NCBI GenBank assembly: GCA_026122225.1
Contig: JANEZZ010001905.1
Coordinates: 2,232,001-2,296,000, forward strand
Direction of reading: 5' to 3'
DNA length: 64,000 nt
DNA from: Heloderma charlesbogerti
Taxonomy: Eukaryota; Chordata; Lepidosauria; Squamata; Helodermatidae
Below, piece by piece: positions 30,925-41,252 of the stretch. The notes below the pieces were generated by a model. That model did no database searches and was not told the origin of the DNA. It saw nothing but the letters and a program-made list of their open reading frames with translations. Every line of letters starts with the position of its first letter. The stretch's first letter is position 1. Position numbers and translations under genes: made by a program.

Positions 30925-32514
30925 CAGTCAGGGCCAGAAATATTGGAACAAGGATAACTGTTTTGGCAGTTGGCCTCTGCACACCACAACATTGAAGTTG
31001 AAAGGAAACACACCCAGGTGGGAGCGAAGCCAGGACTTTCAGGTGTAATTCAAGGGGTTTGACAAAAGTGGGGCACGAACCATTCAGGAAGAACAGCCAG
31101 TGGCATGCACACACACACCGTTGGTGGCGCATAAGTAATGGAACGAATGGCTGACAAGCAGCTGCATGGCCAGGTGTGGCCTGTTTCCTGGGTACCCCAT
31201 GACCATTCAGGCAGAGAAAAGGCCTGGAGGTGGTTCTGAGTGTTACATTTGTTCCCTGGAACTCCCAACATGAGGCCCAAAAGGGTGTCCCTGCGAGTGA
31301 AGGAGGCCATCATTAAGCTGAGGAAACAACATAAACCCATCAGAGAGACAGCAAAAACAGTGGGAGTGGCCAATACAACAGTTTGGAACATCCTGAAAAA
31401 GAAGGAATTAACTGGCAAGCTCAGCAACAGCAAAAGGCCTGGAAGACCACGGAAGACAACTACAGTGGATGACCGCAGAATGCTGCTCATGGTGAAGAGG
31501 AACCCTTTCACAACATCTAGCCAGGTCAAGAACACTCTTGCGGAGGTAGGCATGTCATTGTCAACATCTACAGTCAAGAGACAGATTTATGAATGTAAAT
31601 ACAGAGGCTTCACAACAAGGTGCAAACCACTGGCAATGCTCAAGAACCGAAAGGCCAGATTAGCCTTTGCCAGCAAACACCTAAAAAAAGCCTGCCCAGT
31701 TCTGGAATAAGATTCTTTGGACTGATGACCCAAGATTAACTTGTCCCAGAATGATGGGGAAAGTATGGAGAAGAAAAGGAACAGCTCATGATCCAAAGCA
31801 TACCACATCATCTGTCAAACATGGTGTTATGGCATGGGCATGTATGGCTGCCAATGGAACCGGGTCACTGGTGTTTATTGATGACCTGACTGCTGATAAA
31901 AACAGCAGGATGGATTCTGAAGTGTATAGAGCTATACTTTCTGCTCATACTCAGCCGAATGCTGCCAAACTGATAGGATGCCGCTTCATATTGCAGATGG
32001 ATAATGACCCAAAACATACAGCAAAAGCGACCCAAGAGTTTCTCAAGGCAAAGAGGTGGGATGTTCTTCAATGGCCAAGGCAGTCACCTGATCTCAACCC
32101 CATAGAGCATGCTTTTCACTTACTGAAGACCAGACTGAAGGCAGAAAGACCCACAAGCAAGCAGCAGCTGAAGGCAGCTGCAGTAAAGGCCTGGTCATGT
32201 CCATGGGTTCCAGACTTCAGGCAGTCACTGACTGCAAAGGATTTTCATCCAGGTATTAAAGGCGATGCTTAAGTTTGAAATGATGTTGGTTTGTTCCATT
32301 ACTTATGAGCCACCAACTCTGGGTGTGTGTGTATGCCACTGGCCGTACTTCATGACTGGTTCATGCCCCACTTTTGTCAAACCCCTTGAATTACAGCTGG
32401 AAGTCCTGACTTCGCTCCCATCTGGGTGTGTTTCCTTTCAACTTCAATGTGGTGGTGTACAGAGGCCAACTGCCAAAACAGTTATCCTTGTTACGATATT
32501 TCTGGCCCTGACTG
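30925..32514 (+). mobile_element. Tc1-like DNA transposon, 1590 bp, complete ends
   Basis: The ends are CAGTCAGGGCCAGAAATATT and its inverted form at the right, with TA on both outsides (30923-30924 and 32515-32516), the Tc1/mariner target. The terminal inverted repeats are long, about 220 bp each (30925-31145 and about 32293-32514). A transposase gene lies between them. Length, ends and TA target all fit a whole Tc1 copy. Confidence 0.95.
31270..32272 (+). pseudogene. Tc1 transposase, one frameshift
   Basis: ATG at 31270 opens MRPKRVSLRVKEAIIKLRKQ, a helix-turn-helix domain, followed by a GRPRKT basic motif and a second helix-turn-helix region. At about 31700 the frame breaks (stop at 31708-31710) and coding continues in the next frame with WNKILWTDD. 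The catalytic triad is present across the two frames: the Asp pair in WTDD, the Asp in QMDNDPKH, and the Glu in SPDLNPIEH. 34 residues separate the last two, that is DD34E. It ends with TAA at 32270-32272. The protein would have excised and inserted the element in the nucleus; as it stands it is disrupted. Confidence 0.9.
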
Positions 32515-33134
32515 TAAAATGAGCTGGGCAGGTACCATACAGTATTCCAGCATGGTGGATCTGTCTGCCCTGTTGCTCAGCTGCCCTGTTCCATGTGTCC
32601 TCACACTCTCCCACACCTCTTTTCTCTGAGCCTTGGTTTTCCTAGAATTACCCAGAGCACCACCCTCCCCCCACCCCAAGAAGCCAGGTAACTCTCGAGT
32701 AGCACGCTCTGGGTCTCAACAGATTCCTTACGCAACTCCTTCGCGGGAGGTAGCATCTGTTCCTTCAGAATTAATAAACTGGCAGGAACAGCCTCTCCCC
32801 AACCTCAACATACACACGCACCCCACAGAGGTTTAACTGGAGCACAGGAGAATGGCTTTCCCAGAATGGCCCGTCAGCCAGAACAGCAGAGTTTGCATTA
32901 CAGAACAATTACACATGACGGAAGAAAGCACAGGGACTTACTTCTCTCTTTTGCTTCATCTTGTTCCCAAAGAGTGGCCAGGATTATCAGAAAGAGCAGG
33001 AAAGGGCCAGAAAAAATAGGAGTGAGTTGTCAGTATTCTGTATGGTGCCTATTTTTCTAGAAGTGCTCAAATAAATAATCATAATAATGTTTGGTGTTGA
33101 AATGCCAGAGGTGCTTTGAGACTAATTCAGTGCA
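32515..33134. other. unique DNA, nothing recognised
   Basis: No repeat or exon was recognised between the Tc1 element and the MIR-like SINE. Confidence 0.45.
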
Positions 33135-33350
33135 GCCCATCAGGGTGGCTCAGAGGAATGAATGCTGGACTTTAAACCAGGAAATCTGCCTTCAAGGCTC
33201 ACGTTAGCTCTGCACCTTAGGTAAATTGCACTCTCAGTACCTCAGATGTCCCTGTCCAAAACGGAATAACAATGACCTATTTGGCAGGGCTGTTGTGAAG
33301 CCAAAGGGGAGCAGGGAGAGAAACGTAAAGCACTGTGCACATCTATAAGG
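33135..33350 (+). repeat. CORE/MIR-like SINE, old
   Basis: It starts with a decayed tRNA-like head ('cagggtggctcagaggaatgaatgctggac'), then 'aaattgcactctcagtacctcag' and 'ggcagggctgttgtgaagcc', and ends at 'aaagcactgtgcacatc'. The order is that of MIR-type SINEs. Confidence 0.6.
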
Positions 33351-33894
33351 CTATGACATAACCAAATAACAAGCATCAAGAAGAAAGCTTGTTTATTAGG
33401 ATCCAAGCTTTTAAAAAGTTTAGTAGTAGTAGTATAAAATAAGTCATAAGGTGCCATACCTGAGCAGCTGTCAAAATTGTGAGCTCACTGACAGAGACAA
33501 CTGCAACTATTCCAATATTTAAGATAGTTCATATTTAATATTATTTTATTAATTTGTTTGTATTTTTTTAGGCCGCTTTGGGAAGATCACCGTGATAGCC
33601 AAACAGAGATGCCATGTTCTGAGGCAGTGTGCTTCGTAACACCAGGAGAGCACCATCAGATGGCCAGTTTTTTACACATTTTGCTAAGAGGTGGCCAAGA
33701 TACCAGTCGTTTAAAGGTTTTCGTTTAAAGGGAAGTTTACACTTGTTTGCATCTGTTTTTTCCACACCAGTTTTTCTTTTTGTTGGTTAAGCAAGACGTC
33801 AGGGAAATAAACTGCTGTCTGGCTTTTGTAGAATGGGCATGGAACGCGACTTTTTTTTTCATCTTCAACAGAAATATTTAACATGCACATATAA
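33351..33894. other. AT-rich unique DNA, nothing recognised
   Basis: No family was recognised. It contains a GTA triplet run near 33422-33436 and poly-T tracts. Confidence 0.4.
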
Positions 33895-34015
33895 AAACAG
33901 ATATTTATTTATTAGATTTCTATACCACCCAATAGCCAAAGCTTTCTGGACAGTTCACAAAACAAGATACAAACATATAAAGAGCAGATCTAAAGACAAC
34001 TGGAAGTCATAAAGA
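33895..34015 (-). repeat. L2-like LINE 3' tail
   Basis: Antisense tail: ATTTATTTATTAGATTTCTA, then 'taccacccaatagccaaagctttctggacagttcac' and A-rich sequence. Confidence 0.7.
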
Positions 34016-34335
34016 GTTGTTCCCTAGAGTAATACCAGGTGCTGTTTCTGCAGTTGTACACCTTTCATTGTTGTTCCAATTACAAAATGATAAATATATT
34101 TCAGTTTTAATTGATATGTTGTGATTTTGACAGCCATTTTGGATGTTTACATTTCCATTTTCTCAGCATCATAGTGTCACAGAAAGTTGGTTTATACATC
34201 AAAGTATGACCAAAGTATGTGTCATTTAAAGTTCTTTGACTAACACATTTCCAGTGCAATCCAGTGCATGCCTACTCAGAAGTAAATCTCATTACATTCA
34301 ATGGGACTTACTCTAGGGTAAGTGTGCTTCAGCCT

Positions 34336-34738
34336 AAGGGAGCAATCCTATGGGCCCTAGGCACTGTCTGAGGGGCTATAGGACTATTTGGAATCCCCCT
34401 CCAAGGTCAGAGACAGCACTCCAACTTTGGAAGGGGGAGTTGATCCGGACCCTGCCCCAACCCCACACAGCCAGCGCGCAAAGAACTGTGCCGGCTGCCC
34501 TCCAAGGTCAGAAAAGTGACCTTGGAGAGGAGGGAAAGAGGGTGTTTCGGTGGGTGGGGAGGGGAGGAGACTGGAGAGGCATTATACAAGCTATCCTGAA
34601 CCCCTTCCAACCCTCCCCCTCCAAAGTGCCCCAGCTTGACAGGTAAAACAAGCCCATCTAGTGAAAAATGCAGGGTGGAAGGATGGGGAGGCGAATATCG
34701 CCTCCATCGCTCCTCCCACCCTGCATAGGATGATCCTA
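34336..34738. repeat. MITE D with AAGGGAGCAATCCTATG ends
   Basis: The left end AAGGGAGCAATCCTATG is mirrored at the right by an inverted TAGGATCATCCTATG. AGCCT occurs on both outsides (34331-34335, 34739-34743) and may be a target duplication. A related copy is at 43169-43627. There is no coding sequence. Confidence 0.6.
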
Positions 34739-34745
34739 AGCCTCT

Positions 34746-35587
34746 GCCTCTGGGTGCTTACAAACATCAAGGGCACAGAAAAACATAGTTTGCACAGATT
34801 ATGTGTTCTGGCCCAAAATAAATTTTCGTTGGCTGCCATTTTATAATTTTTCAATGTGGACATCTAAAAATATTATACTAGGCCTAGTATAAGCTTGCCT
34901 GCAAAATTTCATCAAAACTAGCTAAACAGCAAGGCTCCAGGGACAAATGTGCGCTGTTCAGGACTTTGCATCACCCACATTGGCTGTCACTCCCTGTTTT
35001 TAGGGTCAATGCTAAAGTGTATCATTTAGGTACAGACAGATTTGGATTCAGCAGGTCAAAAAACATAAAATAACCTGGAAAATCTCCCTGACTATCCCAG
35101 CAGGCTGTACGGCGGGAGCTGAGGGGGGAAGCAAAGCCAATGCACCAGTCCTGCTGAAAGTACTAACATTTTCCTCTCCCCGCGCATGGTGACGCGTGCC
35201 CCTGGCAATTTCGAGATTACGAAGAAAGCTCAGCCTCCCAGCTACCATAGCAAGGGTGGAGAGCCAAGTTCTCTGGTCTCCTCTGCCCCCTGGGCCTGCT
35301 GCTTGAGTGCTGTGGCTTCATTGACTCCAGGCTCCCAACAGCGCTTGGGAAAAGAAGCCAGAAGAGGCAATGGAGGCTACTCGGAAACTCCTGCCAGAAT
35401 CTCCTTGAACCAAACTCTGCAACATGCCAGACTCTGGCAGTGCTCAAATTCCGTGGGCTACTTTGTTGCCCCTTGTGCTGGACTGTCCCTTTGGGAAGGC
35501 TTTCCATGAGGCCCCTGCAGGACTTGGATCCCTCCCTATCCTACCTGCTTGCCTCCCACCCCATTTGCCTGCCCCCGATGGCCCTAG
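34746..35587. other. unique DNA, nothing recognised
   Basis: No repeat family was recognised. Short frames are unsupported. Confidence 0.45.
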
Positions 35588-36200
35588 ACCAAGGGTCCCC
35601 AGCCTTTTCGGGTCAGTGGGCACATGTGGAATTTTAAGAGAGTGTCATGGGCACTATAGCAAAATGGCTGCCATGGGGGGCCTACCCATTCAGAAAATGG
35701 CTGCCATGGTGGGAATGAACAGTCACAATCCTTTCCGAACAAGCAAAGTGGGGAGACTAAAAGGAAAGCAACTTCCCCAAGAAACTAAGCACAAGATCAC
35801 AGAATCATAGAATAGTAGGGTTGGAAGGGGCCTACAAGGCCATCGAGTCCAACCCCCTGCTCAATGCGGGAATCTAAGTCACAGCATCCCTGACAGATGG
35901 CTGCCCAGCCTCGTCTTCAATGCCTCCAGTGTGGGAGAGCCCACCGTCTCCCTAGGTAAAGTAGATAAGAGTGGGGGCTGAACTGCAAAACCCAAAGCCG
36001 CTCTTTGGAACCCACATACAGATGGCACTGGAGGGCAGCACTTCACTTCGCAACTCGCCAGCCTCCCAGTTAAAATAATGACAATGATCATCACAATCTC
36101 AAGAAATAAAACGAAAATCAAGAGGGGCAGGGAGCCTGGCGGGCACCAAGAGAGGTCTCCGTGGGCACATGGGTGACTCGAGCACCAGGTTGGAGACCCC
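35588..36200. repeat. hAT-like repeat E, split by CR1
   Basis: The left end CAAGGGTCCCCAGCC is mirrored at 36186-36200 by GGTTGGAGACCCCAC. The left part has two copies of 'aaaatggctgccatgg'. A CR1 3' end occupies 35800-35955. The related piece at 44820-44960 shares the 'caaaatggctgccatgg' block. Confidence 0.6.
35800..35955 (-). repeat. CR1 LINE 3' end inside repeat E
   Basis: Antisense: AGAATCATAGAATAGTAGGG to 'gtgggagagcccaccgtctccctagg', closely like 44650-44795. Confidence 0.88.
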
Positions 36201-36429
36201 ACCCATGGACCAAATTCTTCCAAAATGCATCCTGTCCCGCTGTCAGCCAGCAACACTACTCAGACTTCCAGGTAGCCTCAACACATTTTTAGAGTCCGTA
36301 CAGTTCCTTGCCCTCAAGTCTGGCCTTTCCTTCATTCATCAACTCCGTTGTTAAGTGTTCATTTGCACTCATTGTGCCGCTCTGCCCTTGGTCCTCTCGC
36401 CGGCTATTGTGTTTGCTAGACCGCTGCAC

Positions 36430-36810
36430 TTATCTGTTCCAAGCTCCCAACTAAGAAAAAAACAAACGGGGGTACCAATTCAAAAGCACCATCTGACAAT
36501 CGACTGCCGTCCCAAGATCAAGCGGCTCTGAAGCAAGACTCAAAGCTACACATGACAATGCGAGCCCATGCAGAGGGGTTGCTGGCCCCTCGGCAGCCTT
36601 GTGATGAGAAGGCTGTTTTCAAGGGAACAAAGCGTGCCCTTGATTTATGCAGCCGACAGCCACATGTTACATGGCAGTGACCTAATATTAAGAGAAGAAA
36701 ACGACCGCATGTTAAAAATGGTACAGAAATAGGCCAGAATCATAAATTGCCAGCTGAGTCATCCCAGCATCTGCTCTATGACTACCTTACTTCCTTTTTT
36801 TCTCACTTTG
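36430..36810. promoter_or_regulatory. candidate conserved non-coding block
   Basis: Repeat-free, balanced-composition sequence. Motifs include CACATGTTACATG at 36661-36673, TGACCTAATATTA at about 36678-36690 and GCTGAGTCAT (AP-1/MARE type, TGAGTCA at 36755-36761). The call rests only on absence of repeats and motif density, and is weak. Confidence 0.25.
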
Positions 36811-36825
36811 CAGGACTAGATAATG

Positions 36826-36895
36826 GTGTGTGTGTGTGTGTATATATATATACACACACACAGTGTGTATGTGTGTGTGTATTTGTATGTGTGGT
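36826..36895. repeat. compound TG/TA/CA microsatellite
   Basis: A TG run, then TA, then CA, then TG again. The TA and CA parts make it locally self-complementary. Confidence 0.9.
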
Positions 36896-37040
36896 TTATC
36901 CAGGGCAGTTCAACAGCTAAAAAAGGGACATAAAAAGGAGCAGTATGAGGCAAATTACTTCCCTTTAAATTTATTCACCCTCTAAAAATAAAATATGGTA
37001 CAGCTTCGCCCCTTAGATGTTAGTCAGGGTTCTCTCTCTC

Positions 37041-37110
37041 TCACACACACACACATACATGCCCATGAACCTGCATACACACATACACACACACATACAC
37101 ACACACACCT
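37041..37110. repeat. CA-rich microsatellite
   Basis: CT then CA repeats with scattered interruptions. Confidence 0.9.
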
Positions 37111-37256
37111 TAGATTAATATAATGTATGTATTTCTGACTCTCATACACAGACCAAGCTCAAGTCTGGGTACAGCCTGCCAGCTGTCCCATGCTAGTGGT
37201 CAGGTTGCTGTGACATCACAGAATGTTTGCAAACATTCCAAGTGGTAGAAGAGGCA

Positions 37257-37694
37257 CTATATATGACAGCATTTTGAGAAACAGTGCAGCAGCTTTTCTG
37301 CATGGTGTTCCAAGCAAGCATAAACAATAAAGATTTTTTGACTTACCAAAACACAGGACAGAAAGCTGTTAACACACTTTGGGTGAGTGGGCGCAGGAAG
37401 TTGGCCATGGTGACCCTGCTCTATGCATTTAGGCTCCCCCCTAGATGCAAAGAACAATCTCTCCGCTTCACAGCCAAAAAACTGCTGGACTTTTTCCAGC
37501 AGGGGGGAGGTACATAGCGGTTTGTGCTTGTAATTCATACACATAGCAAGCACTGCTACAACACACCTGTGCACTTTCCTTGTGTGTGCCCTTTGTTGCT
37601 TAGCATCACATTCCATGACATTTAGAAGCCTAGACAGAGTAGTAGAAGATCCTGGAAACTGAGCAGTACTAACATAGAAGAGTGTTATAGTCAA
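37257..37694 (-). other. unassigned 145-codon open frame, probably not a gene
   Basis: The minus strand is open for 145 codons, with an in-frame TTG rather than ATG at the start. It carries segments such as RCVVAVLAMCMNYKHKPLCT and LLEKVQQFFGCEAERLF that look protein-like but match no family I can name. It lies just upstream of the BovB, in the opposite direction. It may be part of an unrecognised transposon or chance. Confidence 0.2.
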
Positions 37695-37764
37695 GAAGCA
37701 TTATGAGCACCAACAAAACTTTATTTGGAGCAAGAGGTTAAAAAAGAACACATAGGATAAAGAT

Positions 37765-40700
37765 ACCCCTTCATGGATCACTGCTTTGTTGTGGCGAAGG
37801 GGCTTGCGTAACTCAGTGAAGCCATAAGCTATGCTGTGCAGGGCCACCCAAGACGGACAGGTCATGGCAGAGAGTTCTGACAAAATGTGGTCCACTGGAG
37901 AAGGAAATGGCAACCCACTCCAGTATTCTTGCCAAGAAAACCCCATGGAACATATCACAAGGCTAAAAGATATGACGCCGGAAGATGAGCCCCTCAGGAC
38001 GGAAAGTGTCCAATATACTACTGGGGAAGAGCAGAGGGAATTTCCAAGTAGCGCCAGAAAGAGTGAAGTGGCTGGGCCAAAGCCAAAAGAACACCCAGCT
38101 GTGGATGTGTCTGGTGGTGAAAAGAAAATCCGACGCTGTAAAGAACAATATTGTTTAGGAACCTGGAATGTCAGATCAATGAATCAAGGTAAGCTGGAGG
38201 TGGTCAAACATGAGATGGCAAGATTGAACATCGACATCTTGGGAATCAGCGAACTAAAATGGACAAGCATGGGCGAATTTAATTCAAGTGACCATTACAT
38301 CTACTACTGTGGGCAAGAATCCCTTAGAAGAAATGGAGTAACACTCATAGTCAACAAAAGGGTGGGAAAAGCAGTACTGGGGTACAATCTCAAAAACGAG
38401 AGAATGATCTCAGTATGAATCCAAGGCAAACCATTCAACATCACAGTAATTCAAGTCTATGCCCCAACCACTGAGGCCAAAGAAGCTGAGGTTGATCGGT
38501 TCTATGAAGACCTACAACAACTTCTAGAACTAACACCAAAAAAAGATGTCCTCTTCATCATAGGGGATTGGAATGCTAAAGTAGGAAGTCAGGAAATCAC
38601 CGGGATAACAGGCAAGCATGGCCTTGGTGTACAAAATGAAGCAGGACAAAGGCTAATCGAGTTTTGCCAAGAGAACACGCTGATCATAGCAAACACTCTT
38701 TTCCAACAGCACAAGAGGCGACTCTACACATGGACATCACCAGATGGTCAATATCGAAATCAGATTGATTATGTCCTTTGCAGCCAAAGGTGGAGAAGCT
38801 CTATACAGTCAGTAAAAACAAGACCTGGAGCTGAATGTGGGTCAGATCATGAGCTGCTTCTTGCAAAATTTCGGCCTAAATTGAAGAACGTAGGGAAAAT
38901 CACTAAACCATTCAGGTATGACCTCAATCATATCCCTTATGAATATACAGTGGAGGTGAGGAATAGATTTCAGGGATTAGACCTGATAGACAGAGTGCCT
39001 GAGGAACTATGGACGGAGGTCCGTAACATTGTTCAGGAGGCAGCAACGAAATCCATCCCAAAGAAAAAGAACTGCAAGAAAGCAAAGTGGCTGTCTGAGG
39101 AGGCTTTCCAAGTAGCTGAGGAAAGAAGGGAAGTGAAAAGCAAGGGAGAAAGGGGAAGATATATCCAACTGAATGCAGAGTTCCAGAGAATAGCAAGAAG
39201 AGAAAAGCAGGCCTCCTTAAATGAACAATGCAAAGAAATCGAGGAAAACAATAGAATGGGGAAGACCAGAGATCTTTTCAAGAAAATTGGAGATATCAAG
39301 GGAACATTTTGTGCAAAGACGGGCATGATAAAGGACAAAGAAGGCAGGGACCTAACAGAAGCAGATGAGATTAAGAAGAAGTGGAAAGAATACACAGAAG
39401 AACTATACAGGAAAGATCTTAATGTCCCTGATAGCCATGATAGTGCGGTCACTGAACTTGAGCCGGACATCCTCGAGAGCGAAGTCAAGTGGGCCTTAGG
39501 AAGCATTACTAACAATAAAGCTAGCAGAGATGACAGTATTCCAGCTGAACAATTTAAAATCCTAAAAGATGATGCTGTTAAAGTGCTGCACTCAATATGC
39601 CAACAAATTTGGAACACTCCACAGTGGCCACAAGACTGGAAAAGGTCAGTTTACATTCCAGTGCCAAAGAAGGGCAATGCCAAAGAGTGTTCAAACTACT
39701 GTACAATTGCACTCATTTCACATGCCAGCAAGGTTATGCTCAAAATCCTACAAGCTAGGCTTCAGCAGTATGTGAACCGAGACGTACCGGAAGTACAAGC
39801 TGGGTTTCAAAGAGGCAGAGGAACTAGAGATCAAATCGCCAACATTCGCTGGATCATGGAGAAAGCAAGAGAATTCCAGAAAAACGTCTATTTCTGCTTC
39901 ATTGACTACGCTAAAGCCTTTGATTGTGTGGATCACAACAAACTGTGGCAAATTCTTAAAGTGATGGGAGTACCAGACCACCTTACCTGTCTCCTGAGAA
40001 GCCTGTCAAGAAGCAACAGTAAGAAGCGGACATGGAACAACCGATTGGTTCAAAATTGGGAAAGCAGTACGACAAGGGTGCATATTGTCACCCTGCTTAT
40101 TTAACTTATATGCAGAGTACATCATGAGAAACCCAGGTCGGGTTGGATGAATCACAGGTCGGAATTAAGATTGCCGGGAGAATTATCAACAACCTCAGAT
40201 ACACAGACGATACTACCCTAATGGCTGAAAGCGAAGAGGATCTAAAGAGCCTCTTGTTGAGGGTGAAAGTGGAGAGTGCAAGATTAAAAAAACGAAGATC
40301 ATGGCATCTGGCCCCATTACTTCCTAGCACATAGAAGGGGAAGAAACGGAAGCAGCGACAGATTTTATTTTCTTGGGCTCCAAGATCACCGCAGACGGTG
40401 ACTCTAGCCATGAAATTAAAAGACGCTTGCTCCTTGGGAGGAAAGCTATGGCAAACCTAGACAGCATAGTCGGAAGCAGAGACATCACCTTGCCGACAAA
40501 GGTTCGTATAATCAAAGCTATGGTTTTCCCAGTAGCAACGTATGGCTGTGAGAGCTGGACTATAAGGAAGGCTGAGCGCCGAAGAACTGATGCTTTCGAA
40601 CTGTGGTGCTGGAGAAGACTCTTACGAGTCCCCTGGACTGCAAGGAGGTCAAATCAGTCAATCCTAAAGGAAATCAACCCTGACTGCTCATTGGAAGGAC

Positions 40701-40953
40701 AGATACTGAAGCTGAAGCTCAAATATTTTGGCCACCAAATGCAAAGAGAAAAGTCACTGGAAAAGACCCTGACGCTGGGAAAGACTGAAGGCAAAAGGAG
40801 AAGGGGGCAGCAGAGGATGAGATGGCTAGATAGCATCACCGATGCAATGAATATGAACTTGAGCACACTCCGGGAGAGAGCGGAGGACAGGAAGGCCTGG
40901 CATGCTATGGTCCATGGGGTCATGAAGAGTCAGACACAATTTAACGACTGAAC
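37765..40953 (+). mobile_element. RTE/BovB LINE, nearly full length
   Basis: The element is about 3.19 kb, close to the usual BovB length. The 5' end has the recognisable leader (TTCATGGATCACTGCTTTGT). The body encodes an apurinic-type endonuclease and a reverse transcriptase, and the 3' end finishes in 'gagtcagacacaatttaacgactgaacaaca'. A truncated sister copy lies at 9326-9745. BovB is the presumed partner of Sauria SINEs like that at 7575-7911. Confidence 0.95.
37831..40951 (+). pseudogene. BovB ORF: endonuclease plus reverse transcriptase, broken
   Basis: One frame runs from 37831 to 40104 apart from a TGA at 38416-38418, probably from a CGA codon by CpG decay. The endonuclease part carries LGTWNVRSMNQGKLEVV, the SELKW glutamate, GDWNAKVG (near 38563) and the GSDHE histidine (near 38845). 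The RT part follows (VQAGFQRGRGTRDQIANIRW, FIDYAKAFDCVDHNKLW). Near 40050 the frame shifts, again before 40143 and again near 40300. The catalytic box reads YTDD (40200-40211) where BovB normally has YADD. The C-terminus 40373-40951 is open and well preserved. At least one stop and three frame changes make this inactive. Confidence 0.93.
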
Positions 40954-41129
40954 AACAGGAGAAAGAGAAGAAAACTGCAAATGCATGCGCAAATACAGTA
41001 CAGCTGTCTTAAGAATGTCATATCGTACATTTTATGGCATCACTGCCCTTATCATAACATTAACAACTTCACATGATGCATCCTAGAATTATTTCCTTCA
41101 TCTTGGAAACACTGGTGAACACTCTCTAG

Positions 41130-41252
41130 AACAGTCTTCCCCAATCTGGTGCCCCCCAGATGTTTTGGACCCTTGGCCATGCTGGCTGGGGCTCACTGGA
41201 GGTGCCGTCCAAAACCTCTGAAGGGCACCAGGTTGGGGAAGGCAGCTCTAGA
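41130..41252. repeat. hairpin MITE A
   Basis: CAGTCTTCCCCAATCTGGTG with CCCCCCAGATGTTTTGGACC at the left; inverted GTCCAAAACCTCTGAAGGGC and ACCAGGTTGGGGAAGGC at the right. GGCCATGCTGGCTGGGGC lies in the centre. Confidence 0.85.

Larger units (their letters stand above)
36201..37256. other. unique DNA plus two microsatellites
   Basis: Apart from the block at 36430-36810 this holds a TG/TA/CA compound microsatellite at about 36826-36895 and CA runs at about 37041-37110. Nothing coding was recognised. Confidence 0.5.
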
